Part shown: positions 42,236-52,087 of the stretch, piece after piece
How positions within the stretch are numbered: the first letter of the stretch is position 1
Layout of the letters: every line of letters begins with the position of its first letter
DNA from: Thermodesulfobacteriota bacterium
GTDB lineage: Bacteria; Desulfobacterota_D; UBA1144; Nemesobacterales; UBA2774
Length of the DNA stretch: 64,000 nucleotides
Reading direction: 5' to 3'
Assembly (NCBI GenBank): GCA_040754335.1
Contig: JBFMCV010000004.1
Location: 1 to 64,000, forward strand
Notes under the pieces: generated by a model
Told to the model about the DNA's origin: nothing
Databases searched by the model: none
What the model saw: the letters and a program-made list of their open reading frames with translations, nothing else
Position numbers and translations under genes: made by a program

Positions 42236-42250
42236 TTTAGCATACCTAAA
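42236..42250. promoter_or_regulatory. Imperfect TTTAGGT palindrome upstream of the MarR gene
   Basis: Minus strand TTTAGGTATGCTAAA lies 15 bp before the MarR start codon. It matches the perfect operator at 41561-41579 in 12 of the 15 core positions. A site this close to the start suits autorepression. Confidence 0.55.
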
Positions 42251-42318
42251 TATTTACAAAATTCACGAAGGCGGATAGAGGCGAGAGCCGGGGTTATGGA
42301 TACGATGCCGCGGGCTAT

Positions 42319-43083
42319 CTATAAAATGACCCGCACCTCTGACAGGATTCTTTTCGCCCTCTCGTAGGACTCGATAGTCCCAATGTCGATCGCTTCCCCC
42401 TCCGTCCGTATCGCATAGACCTTGTCATGCAGAGCAAGATAGGAGATGAAGTATCCGATTTCGTCTTTTGCGCCCTCCGACGACAGGTATGCATGGATAA
42501 GATCGAGCGCTTCCGGCTTAAGAAAGTAGAGAGCAGGACAGGCGAGGTCCGAGGGCGGGTCCTCCGGCTTTTCATGGAACGCGAGAACGCGGCCGTCTTC
42601 GTCTATTTCGAGCACCCCGGTTTTTCTCAGCCTTTGCCTCTCTTCGGTCGGCAGTGCAAGAACATAGCTTCTATCGCCGCTCAGGAATTTCTCCCAGAAG
42701 GGTTCGAGCGGGAAGCGGAAGATGTTGTCTCCGGCAGCGACGACGGTTCCCTTGCTCCATGTGATATGACGCACGGCATATCCGAGGTCCCCGGCCGCGC
42801 CCAGCCTGTCTTCCGCGCGCCTTATTCCGTCGTTAAGGATATAGAGGCTTATTCCCCGCTCCGTGATCTCTCCGTTTTTCTCTTCGCCCCACGCGAGAAA
42901 CCGCCCGAAGAAGCGGTCGTTCGTCACTACGGTGATGGAATCCAGTCCTCTGAAACCGAGTATCTGTCCTATAAGGTGGTCAATGACGGGCTCTCCGGCG
43001 ATATCGAGGAGTGCTTTCGGGAGTTCTTTCGTGAGCGGGTGCATCCTCGTCGCGAATCCCGCGCAAAGGAGAATCGCATTCAT
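42319..43083 (-). CDS. Sugar-1-phosphate nucleotidyltransferase
   Basis: This is a 254-aa nucleotidyltransferase. ILLCAGFATRMHPLTKELPK is the GxxTRxxPxTxxxPK activation motif. VAAGDNIF supplies a metal Asp, FHEKPEDPPSD the sugar-phosphate Lys/Pro motif, and IDIGTIESYERAK the C-terminal motif. Family members join glucose-1-P, mannose-1-P or uronic-acid-1-P to NTPs. The gene overlaps the galacturonokinase-like gene by 4 bp (ATGA), so the sugar-1-phosphate made by that kinase is the likely substrate. Confidence 0.88.
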   Translation of the reverse strand: MNAILLCAGFATRMHPLTKELPKALLDIAGEPVIDHLIGQILGFRGLDSITVVTNDRFFGRFLAWGEEKNGEITERGISLYILNDGIRRAEDRLGAAGDLGYAVRHITWSKGTVVAAGDNIFRFPLEPFWEKFLSGDRSYVLALPTEERQRLRKTGVLEIDEDGRVLAFHEKPEDPPSDLACPALYFLKPEALDLIHAYLSSEGAKDEIGYFISYLALHDKVYAIRTEGEAIDIGTIESYERAKRILSEVRVIL

Positions 43084-44279
43084 ATGAGCCTTATCCCGTC
43101 GTCGGATTCGGCGAAGTATGCGGCTGCATCCTTACCCGTTTCGGGATGTTGCTTTATATATCGTTCCACGATAGCGGCGGCCGAATCGTTCGGGAAGTCT
43201 TTACTCACGAACGCGGTTACGGAGCCGCCGTATCCCCCTCCGTTGAGCCTGCTCCCGAAAACGCCGTCCGTAGAGCTTACGATCTCCTGGAGCGATACGA
43301 GCTCGGGGCTGCCTGCTTCGTAATTTACGAACGAGCTCTCGCAGGATTCGTTCATTAGCCGCCCGAACGCCTTCATGTCTCCCCTGTTCCAGGCGGCGAT
43401 TCCCATCGTCACGCGCTCCGATTCGGAAAAGAAGTGCTCCGCCCTCCTCCTGAGCTCCTCCGGGAGTTTCTGCGATTTTTCACGGAACACGGTCTCGGGA
43501 ATATAAGAGAGAGTCTTCGCCGACCGGAGCCCCCCCATGATCCCGAGAAGGCCGGCCGCCTTTCTGCATTCGTCGACCCGTGTATTGAACCCCGATGAAG
43601 TGAGCTCGCGCGGGATGCCGGAGTATACGATCAGTATCTTAAAGCTGTCCCAGTTATGCGGTCTCGGATAGGCCGCCGTATGTCCCGTAACCGTATCGAT
43701 GTAGAGGAGGCTGTCTTTTTTCCCGTAGACGATCGACGACTGGTCGAGTATGCCGTTTGATAGCTTTAGGTAGTCGTTCTCGATCCTGCTGTCTAGCTCT
43801 ACATACTCCCCTGGCCCGAGCTCGAGGCCGTTAACATGGGCGAGCGCTTTAAGATATGCGAGTCCCGAAGAGGCGGACGAGCTGAGCCCGGCCGCGGGGA
43901 GCGTACCCGAAAGCGCGCCCGTGAACCCCCTCTCGATACACTTGTACTCGCGGAGCGCTTTCGCCGCCCCCATAGCGTATCTCCCCCAGTCGTCCCTGCC
44001 GGGGGCTTTTATGTTGTCGATGCCGAACTCGGTTACCCCCGGGTAATTCATGCTGTAAAGCCGCACTCTCTTCTCGTCGTTCGGTATGAAAGCGAGCACG
44101 CTCCTTGCATTTATCGTCATGCCGAGGACGGGTCCCCCCTGGTGGTCGATGTGAGCGCCCAGCGGGGAAATGCGGTAGGGGGAAACGACTGTATTCAAAT
44201 GAGATTCGCTGAAGCTCTCTCTTCTTTTTAAATATGATGCGGCTTCTTCCGATTGTCTTTCGAGGGTAATGAATTCCAT
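43080..44279 (-). CDS. GHMP kinase resembling galacturonokinase
   Basis: This is a GHMP sugar kinase. VVSPYRISPLGAHIDHQGG matches the plant galacturonokinase N-terminus, where galactokinases have 'GEHTDYNDG'. SGTLPAAGLSSSASSGLAYL is the ATP loop, NGILDQSSIVYGKKD the catalytic Asp region, and GSRLNGGGYGGSVTAFV the C-terminal motif. The 'PLGAHIDHQGG' and 'GILDQS' signatures separate it from galactokinase. Predicted reaction: D-galacturonate (or a related sugar) plus ATP to the 1-phosphate. ATG 44279 is chosen because a GGAG lies 10 nt upstream; a TTG at 44309 overlapping the ABC gene stop is possible. It lies between the exporter and the nucleotidyltransferase genes. Confidence 0.82.
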   Translation of the reverse strand: MEFITLERQSEEAASYLKRRESFSESHLNTVVSPYRISPLGAHIDHQGGPVLGMTINARSVLAFIPNDEKRVRLYSMNYPGVTEFGIDNIKAPGRDDWGRYAMGAAKALREYKCIERGFTGALSGTLPAAGLSSSASSGLAYLKALAHVNGLELGPGEYVELDSRIENDYLKLSNGILDQSSIVYGKKDSLLYIDTVTGHTAAYPRPHNWDSFKILIVYSGIPRELTSSGFNTRVDECRKAAGLLGIMGGLRSAKTLSYIPETVFREKSQKLPEELRRRAEHFFSESERVTMGIAAWNRGDMKAFGRLMNESCESSFVNYEAGSPELVSLQEIVSSTDGVFGSRLNGGGYGGSVTAFVSKDFPNDSAAAIVERYIKQHPETGKDAAAYFAESDDGIRLI

Positions 44280-44305
44280 AGCGCATAAGCTCCGCTCAAG
44301 GGCGG

Positions 44306-46372
44306 TCAATCCGTCAGAAGTGAAAAACGGTGTAGCTCGTTCTGAAGCTTGTAGAGGTTATAATATATCCCCTTTCTTTCCAGCAGGCCCGCATGCGTGC
44401 CGATCTCCGAGATCTCGCCCTTGTGTATGACCATGATCCTGTCCGCGTGCCTTACATTGGATAACCTGTGCGCGATTATGAGCGTCGTATGGTCACGGCC
44501 TTCGTTCCTGAGCTCCTTCTGTATGTTCCTCTCGATCCGTGCGTCTATGTTCGAGGTCGCCTCGTCGAGTATCAGGAACCCGGCGTTTTTCGAGAACGCC
44601 TGACCGAGCGAGACCAGCTGCTTTTCGCCCGATGAGATCGCGCCACCGTTCGCCGTTATCCGGTCTATCGTTATCGCCTTCGTGAATTCGTCGGCCTCCG
44701 TATCGGATATATTCTTCCCGAATAGAAAGAGGTCCTGAAACACTGCGGATATATTTCGTCTCAGGAACTCCGGGCTCAGTTCCCTTATGTCCCTTCCGTC
44801 GAAGAGTATACGACCCCTGTCCGCGTCGTAGAATCTCAATATCAGATTGACTATGGTCGTCTTGCCCGACCCTGTAAGCCCGACGAGCGCAACGGTCTCT
44901 CCCGGCTCTATCGTGAACGATACGTCCTTAAGCACCCAGTCTCTGCCGTTGTATGAGAACCAGACGTTCCTGAATTCGAGCTCTCCCCTTACCGGCACGT
45001 CCCTTATTCCCTCTTTTTGCTCCGGTTTGACGTTTACGAGGTCGTACAGGTTTTCGCTCGCGGCCGTTGCGGACTGGAATATGTTATACCTTTCCGCGAG
45101 CTCCATGATGGGGCGGAAGAGCATTCTCACGTAGTACAGGTATGCGAGCAGCGCTCCCAGGGTGAGCTCGAGCTTGAGCACGCCGAGCCCCCCGTACCAG
45201 AGTATGAAAGCGACCGTGAACACGCTCATGAACTCGATAAAGGGCCTGAAGGTCGCGTATACCCACAGCTGGTCCATGTTCGCCTTGAAGTTTTCCCTGT
45301 TGGTCTCTTTGAATTTCTCGAAATTCTCCATTTCCCTGTTGTAGAGCTTTATCAGCACGATCCCTCTCACGCTCTCCTGTACGAAAGCGTTCAGCTTCGC
45401 GATCGACCTCCTCACGTCCCTGTAGACGGTCTTGAGCCTCATCCTGAAGAGCCCCGCGAAGAACATCATTATCAGCGTAAAGAACGCGACGAAGAGGGTG
45501 AGCTCCCAGTTCATGTGGAACATGATTATGATGACGCCCGCGACGACCAGGACGTCCTTGATGAACTGCACGGCTACAGACGTGTACATTTCGTTTATCG
45601 CGTTCACGTCGTTAGTGACCCTGGTCGTGAGCCTGCCGACGGGATTCTTGTCGAAGAACGTCTGCGGGAGGCTGAGTATGTGGGAGAATACGTCGGTCCT
45701 CATCCTGTGCATTATCTTGTGCCCGGAATAATTGAGGAGGTAGGTGAAGAGCGAGCTCAGGATGAAAATCCCGGTAAGACAGGCGAACACGACAGCCGAG
45801 AGCGAGATGACCTCCTTTATAGCATCGCCTCTCAGCAGGAGCAGGTCGTCCCTCCCGAGCTCCTTTAGCGAGGTGTAGCTTATATAATCGACTCCGCCCG
45901 CGTGTTCGAAGAGCGCGCTCCTCTCTTTTATGATTTCATTTGCGCGCGCGAGCTTCTCTTTGTCGAATCGGGCGGGGTCTACGACTAGGTATCTCTCTTC
46001 GGACACCGTCCCGAGCTTTTCGAGGTCGGTCCTGTCGGCGTTATCGAGCCCGGACATGTCTATGAGGTATGAATGTCCACCGAGCGGGATCATGAGAGAG
46101 GGGTATCTTTCCCTGACGGATATTTCGAACTCCCTGTTCCTCTCGCTGTCTTCGAAGAGCGCGACGCCCCAGGACGGGTAGATGTATTTATCGACTGCGA
46201 TCTTCGTTATGTAAGGGACTGCGAGCTCGAGCAGCGCGGTCAGTATCATGAGCGCGAGAGCGGCTGCCATCAAAACCCTGTGGGGTCCGGTGAAGCCGTA
46301 AAGCCACCTGATAATGCCGAGGTCGTCTGTCCGCCTCCCTCTTCTTGATTCCTCGGTTTCCGTCACTGCCAA
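44306..46372 (-). CDS. ABC exporter half-transporter with extra loop domain (MdlB/TM288-like)
   Basis: This is a 688-aa exporter. After TM1 (about residues 30-55) an insertion of about 110 residues precedes TM2 (about residue 185), probably an extracytoplasmic domain. The ATPase domain has Walker A GLTGSGKT near 500, Walker B LILDEATSNID near 600 and switch His IIAHRLSNV near 635, all canonical. The signature is altered, ISSGEKQL in place of LSGGQ. In heterodimeric exporters one half has an altered signature and the other an altered Walker B/His; the half at 9235-10950 is exactly the complementary type. It is co-operonic with the sugar kinase and nucleotidyltransferase. Confidence 0.9.
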   Translation of the reverse strand: MAVTETEESRRGRRTDDLGIIRWLYGFTGPHRVLMAAALALMILTALLELAVPYITKIAVDKYIYPSWGVALFEDSERNREFEISVRERYPSLMIPLGGHSYLIDMSGLDNADRTDLEKLGTVSEERYLVVDPARFDKEKLARANEIIKERSALFEHAGGVDYISYTSLKELGRDDLLLLRGDAIKEVISLSAVVFACLTGIFILSSLFTYLLNYSGHKIMHRMRTDVFSHILSLPQTFFDKNPVGRLTTRVTNDVNAINEMYTSVAVQFIKDVLVVAGVIIIMFHMNWELTLFVAFFTLIMMFFAGLFRMRLKTVYRDVRRSIAKLNAFVQESVRGIVLIKLYNREMENFEKFKETNRENFKANMDQLWVYATFRPFIEFMSVFTVAFILWYGGLGVLKLELTLGALLAYLYYVRMLFRPIMELAERYNIFQSATAASENLYDLVNVKPEQKEGIRDVPVRGELEFRNVWFSYNGRDWVLKDVSFTIEPGETVALVGLTGSGKTTIVNLILRFYDADRGRILFDGRDIRELSPEFLRRNISAVFQDLFLFGKNISDTEADEFTKAITIDRITANGGAISSGEKQLVSLGQAFSKNAGFLILDEATSNIDARIERNIQKELRNEGRDHTTLIIAHRLSNVRHADRIMVIHKGEISEIGTHAGLLERKGIYYNLYKLQNELHRFSLLTD

Positions 46373-46594
46373 CGCGGTTCCTCCCCGGATGAGCGCTTAT
46401 ACTCTGATATGCGTTATAGTTTAACAGGCTGTCCTGCTGGTTCGGGATTCGAGCGGTCTTCCTTCTTCCCCTTTGTAAAGGAAACTCATCTTCAGTAGTA
46501 TAATTCTATTCGCTTGCAGCGGAAAATCAAAGCTGTCTGGCAGTATAGCTGATTGCAGTCGGAGATTATCTTATCGATTACGACGGAGGCATTT

Positions 46595-46897
46595 ATGATC
46601 AAGCACATAGTGATGTGGAGGCTCAAGGATTCAGCCGCCGGGGCTTCCAAGGAGGAGAATGCGAGGAAGCTTAAAGAATCGCTCGAGGCGCTTGACGGCG
46701 TCATAGACGAGATCATGGCGATAGAGGTCGGTATAAATTTCAATGCCTCACCTGCTGCTTTCGACGTCGTTCTGTACTCCGAGTTCGAGGACAGGGAAGG
46801 GCTCGAGGCTTATCAGAACCATCCTGAGCATCTCAAGATCGTGGATTTTGTGGGTGAGATACGCTCCGACAGGGCGGTCGTCGATTATGAGTACTGA
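46595..46897 (+). CDS. Dabb (stress-responsive A/B-barrel) domain protein
   Basis: This is a 100-aa single-domain ferredoxin-like dimer. It starts IKHIVMWRLKD and has LEALDGVIDEIMAIEVGIN, FDVVLYSEFEDREGLEAYQN, and HPEHLKIVDFV, the Dabb hallmarks. The function in bacteria is undefined. CGGAGGCATTT before the ATG at 46595 decides the start, since a longer frame exists upstream. It is convergent with the TsaD gene (12-bp gap). Confidence 0.9.
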   Translation: MIKHIVMWRLKDSAAGASKEENARKLKESLEALDGVIDEIMAIEVGINFNASPAAFDVVLYSEFEDREGLEAYQNHPEHLKIVDFVGEIRSDRAVVDYEY

Positions 46898-46909
46898 TTC
46901 CTGGAAGGC

Positions 46910-47953
46910 TTACAGTCCTGAAACCATACCCCTCCCTCTTATATACCTGGGCCTGGAGGTCGAATAGGGGTTAATGTTGAGGCCCGAGGTTTCCCCACGC
47001 CTTAGCCTGGCCGCGCCGAGCGCGCCTATCATTGCGGCGTTGTCGGTGCAGTATGCGGGAGACGGTATGCGGAGAGTGATCCCTTCCTCCCCGAACCTCT
47101 CTTCAGCGAGCGTCCTCAGTCGTGAATTACAGGCCACCCCGCCGGCCATAACGACGGATCCGACGCCCGATCCTTTGGCTGCGAGCAGCGTTTTCTCGGT
47201 CAGTGTCTCGGCTATCGCTTCCTGGTAGCATGCGCATATATCCCTCAACTGCTGATCGTCCGGGTCGGGGTTTCTCCTCATGTGATACACGAGAGAGGTC
47301 TTGAGACCGCTGAAGCTGAAGTCGAACGACGTCGAGCTCTTGAAGGGTCTCGGAAAACGTATCGTCTCGGGGTCTCCTTCCCTCGCGAGCCTGTCTATCG
47401 CGACCCCTCCCGGGTATTCGAGCCCGAGCACTTTGGCAGCCTTGTCGAACGCTTCCCCCGCCGCGTCGTCCCTCGTTTTTCCGATGAGCTCGAATTCCGT
47501 CGGATCCTTTACGAGGTAGAGGCTCGTATGCCCGCCTGAGACGACAAGGCCTACGAACGGGAACTCCACGTCGTGCTCGAGATGCACGGCGGAGAGGTGC
47601 GCCTCGAGGTGGTTCACGCCTATGAGGGGGACGCCGAGTCCGTATGCGAACGCCTTCGCAGTCGAAAGCCCCACCATGAGGGAGCCTATGAGACCGGGCC
47701 CGTTCGTAACGGCTACGCCTTCGATCTCTTCCCTTTCCTTGCCTGCAGCGTCGAGCGCCTTTTCGATGACTGCGAGGATAAGCTCTACGTGTTTTCTCGA
47801 TGCGATTTCCGGCACTACGCCGCCGTATTCCTTATGAATATCGACCTGGGATGCGACTACGTTCGAAAGCACTCTCTTCCCGCCCTCGATAACGGCTGCT
47901 GCCGTCTCGTCGCAGGAGGTCTCTATGCCGAGGATCAAATTGTACATGACCAT
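46910..47953 (-). CDS. tsaD: tRNA N6-threonylcarbamoyladenosine transferase
   Basis: TsaD completes t6A37 formation on ANN-decoding tRNAs with TsaB/E/C. ILGIETSCDETAAAVI is the N-terminal ASKHA motif, GVNHLEAHLSAVHLE carries the HxExH metal site, VSGGHTSLYLV the phosphate loop, and VVMAGGVACNSRLR the C-terminal motif. The frame extends 27 bp upstream; the internal ATG at 47953 (or 47947) gives the standard N-terminus of about 347 aa. No clear ribosome binding site is seen. Confidence 0.95.
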   Translation of the reverse strand: MVMYNLILGIETSCDETAAAVIEGGKRVLSNVVASQVDIHKEYGGVVPEIASRKHVELILAVIEKALDAAGKEREEIEGVAVTNGPGLIGSLMVGLSTAKAFAYGLGVPLIGVNHLEAHLSAVHLEHDVEFPFVGLVVSGGHTSLYLVKDPTEFELIGKTRDDAAGEAFDKAAKVLGLEYPGGVAIDRLAREGDPETIRFPRPFKSSTSFDFSFSGLKTSLVYHMRRNPDPDDQQLRDICACYQEAIAETLTEKTLLAAKGSGVGSVVMAGGVACNSRLRTLAEERFGEEGITLRIPSPAYCTDNAAMIGALGAARLRRGETSGLNINPYSTSRPRYIRGRGMVSGL

Positions 47954-48073
47954 TAGTTTACAGGACACCCGGACGTTCACAAATTCCGGCTTTCATTGCG
48001 CTTTTCCGCCGTTACTTTTATACTATATTTCAACGGTCTGGCTCTGTCGCTTTGCGTTTTTACATCGAATTAA

Positions 48074-49984
<1,911 letters not shown>

Positions 49985-50098
49985 TGTCCTGTCCCGGATG
50001 GGCAGCGGATAAACGTTGCGTCCCGCATCCCGCTGTCACCCTCCGCTAAGTCGCCCCCTAAAACTCGCCGGGCCCATCCATAGAACCGTTAGGCCGAA

Positions 50099-51730
50099 TC
50101 ACCTGAAAAAAGGGAAAAAAGGACTGGAACCGCCTCCGGTCGAGCCTCCCGAGCTTCGTTTTATCGACTGTTTTACACGGTTTGAAATCTTGCAGTTCCC
50201 TGAGCTCTCCACCCTGGACTGCAGGTAAAGCGTCCTTCCTCCGAGGCTTCTCGACAAGCTGACGTTGATAGTGGCTTTCCCTGTCGAATCGGCTGTAGCC
50301 GTGCCGAGTGATGACGGCCGTCTGAGGTCGAGCGATTTCCCGCTGCAGACACCCGATGTGATCCTTGTCCTGCCGGTGGACGTCGAATAGTAGAAGGTCA
50401 CGCGAGATCCCCGCTGTGCGCCGGTCACGGTCAATGTGTTTCTGACGCCGGCGGTGCCGGGATTCAAAGTGGAAAGGGTCGGGTTCGCCGATGGGGGAGG
50501 AGTGGGTGCGGGGGGCGCAACTGGAGTCGGTACTGGTGTCGGGACAGGCGTGGGCTGGGGCAGCGAGCTCTTGTCCACGATCTTGAATATCTCCCCGTCC
50601 CTGTCGACTATATAAATCTCCCCTTTATCGTCCTCGCCGAAAGACGAGATGTTGTTGATGGTTTCCCCGGTGATCGGCTTGAGCTCTGCAGTACGGTCCG
50701 TGAACTGCGTGACTGTGTTCCCGCTCCTGACGAACGACCATATCTTGCCGGTGCAGAAATCGCCGAAGAAATAGGTTCCGTCGAGCTCCGGTATCGCGGC
50801 TCCCCTGTACACATAGCCTCCGGTCACGGAGCAGTTTCCTCCTGAATGCGTGTAATCGTGGAGTGGAATTGTGAGCTCAGGCGAGTTACAGGTGCATCCC
50901 GAGAGTCCCGTGCACTCCTTGCCTTCCATGCAGCGCCAGCCGTAATTCTCACCGCCCAGGCTGTTCCCCGGCTGGAAGCTTATCTCCTCCCTCGACCCCT
51001 GTCCGACGTCCCCTATATACAGGTCGCCGTTTAACCGGTCGAAGCTGTACCTCCAGGGGTTCCTGAAACCCACGGCCCATATAGTGTCGAGGAAATTGGG
51101 TATGCCGCTGAAAGGGTTGTTCGCCGCGGCCGAGAACGTAGTCCCGTTTCCGACATCGATCCGGAGCATCTTCCCGAGCTCGGTCGTCCCGTCCTGCGCC
51201 CTGTTGCCGGGGTCGAAAGAATCCCCGCCGTCTCCGAGGCCGATGTAGAGGTGATCGTCGTTCGGGCTGAACGCGAGCATTCCTCCGTTGTGGTTCGAGA
51301 AGGGCTGCGCGACCGTCATCATGATCAGCTCGCTGCCGGGGTCCGCCACGTCCGGGTTGGCCGAGACCTTGTATCGGGCGATGACCGTGTTTCCGGAATT
51401 GTCCGTGTAGTTGACGTAGAAATAACCGTTACTCGCGTAGTTCGGGTGAAAGGCGAGTCCGAGCAGGCCCCTTTCACCGCCGCTCCCCACTTTGGGATCA
51501 ATATTTAAAAAGGGGGTGGCGAGTACTGCGCCGTTCTTGATTATCTTGATCGTGGCCGTTCCCTGCTCGACTATGAAGAGACGGCTCGAATCCCCGGCAG
51601 GGGTTGTCAGGTAAAGGGGCTGCGAGAAGCCCCCCGCTACTTTGACCGTGGTGAGCTCCGCACCCGGTGAGGCATAAGCGGGTAATATCGCCAGTACGGA
51701 GATGATAAGGAATTTCAGATACGCGCTCAT
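50099..51730 (-). CDS. Secreted PQQ-dependent sugar dehydrogenase-like beta-propeller protein
   Basis: This is a secreted protein, 543 aa from ATG 51730 (GGGGG 8 nt upstream). A signal peptide covers residues 1-20 (AILPAYA cleavage). A glucose/sorbosone dehydrogenase six-bladed propeller spans about 25-375: ERGLLGLAFHPNY, NHNGGMLAFSPND, GFRNPWRYSFD, GEIYIVDRDGEIFKI. A Pro-Thr repeat linker (PTPVPTPVPTPV, about 378-400) leads to a C-terminal Ig-like/beta domain ending in a Gly-Ser-rich FFPFFR tail. Activity with PQQ is family inference; no PQQ synthesis gene is in the window. A c-di-GMP class I riboswitch sits in its leader. Confidence 0.88.
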   Translation of the reverse strand: MSAYLKFLIISVLAILPAYASPGAELTTVKVAGGFSQPLYLTTPAGDSSRLFIVEQGTATIKIIKNGAVLATPFLNIDPKVGSGGERGLLGLAFHPNYASNGYFYVNYTDNSGNTVIARYKVSANPDVADPGSELIMMTVAQPFSNHNGGMLAFSPNDDHLYIGLGDGGDSFDPGNRAQDGTTELGKMLRIDVGNGTTFSAAANNPFSGIPNFLDTIWAVGFRNPWRYSFDRLNGDLYIGDVGQGSREEISFQPGNSLGGENYGWRCMEGKECTGLSGCTCNSPELTIPLHDYTHSGGNCSVTGGYVYRGAAIPELDGTYFFGDFCTGKIWSFVRSGNTVTQFTDRTAELKPITGETINNISSFGEDDKGEIYIVDRDGEIFKIVDKSSLPQPTPVPTPVPTPVAPPAPTPPPSANPTLSTLNPGTAGVRNTLTVTGAQRGSRVTFYYSTSTGRTRITSGVCSGKSLDLRRPSSLGTATADSTGKATINVSLSRSLGGRTLYLQSRVESSGNCKISNRVKQSIKRSSGGSTGGGSSPFFPFFR

Positions 51731-52087
51731 GACATATACCCCCATGTGCCAGTCCCTTTATCCGTGGGCAAACAGGAGCTGCGGCGTATCCGCAGATTCG
51801 TCCACACTTCGGTAACCAGTCTACCCTAGGCGCTTTCAGGCCCTTAGGTCTTGGGTTTTGCGTCCCACCTTTTCAGATGGTTTGCCGTTTCGGATTAGGA
51901 CATTGTTTTGTATATGCAAATAATAACATCACTATATATTGCAATCAACAAAAATTTATGAAGAGATCCGGCACCATTCGGCCGGTTTGCCCTTGCGGAA
52001 TATTCGGTCATATTGTTATATGCCGTACCAATGGAAGGGCCGGATAACGGGCCGGTCCGATTGATAAAATAACAGGGAGGGATGCCG
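51731..52087. other. Divergent leader region with riboswitch on the minus strand
   Basis: This stretch between the PQQ-type dehydrogenase and the reductase gene carries the c-di-GMP riboswitch (51800-51892) with a hairpin CTGCGG...CCGCAG (51779-51795) downstream that may be the expression platform. The right part (51893-52081) is AT-rich and must hold the reductase promoter; nothing else is recognisable. Confidence 0.6.
51800..51892 (-). promoter_or_regulatory. Cyclic di-GMP-I (GEMM) riboswitch
   Basis: Read on the minus strand the leader shows, in order, GGCAAACC (from 51886), AUCUGAAAAGGUGGGACGCA with the GAAA-type tetraloop stem and the conserved GGGACGCAAA, GACCUAAGGG, the paired GCCUGAAAGCGC-type second helix, GGGUAGACUGGUUACCGA ending near 51809. 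Each element matches the class I c-di-GMP (Vc2-type) consensus in sequence and order, including the tetraloop-receptor pieces. It lies 70-160 nt upstream of the secreted sugar dehydrogenase start. A short hairpin (51779-51795) downstream could be the switch's expression platform; whether c-di-GMP turns the gene on or off cannot be read here. Confidence 0.93.

Noticed and set aside
50010-50060. GGGACGCAA string (minus strand) near the thiC end, resembling another c-di-GMP riboswitch
   Set aside because: The other conserved parts (GGCAAACC, GACCUAA, GGUUACCGA) are missing, and it lies downstream of gene ends.
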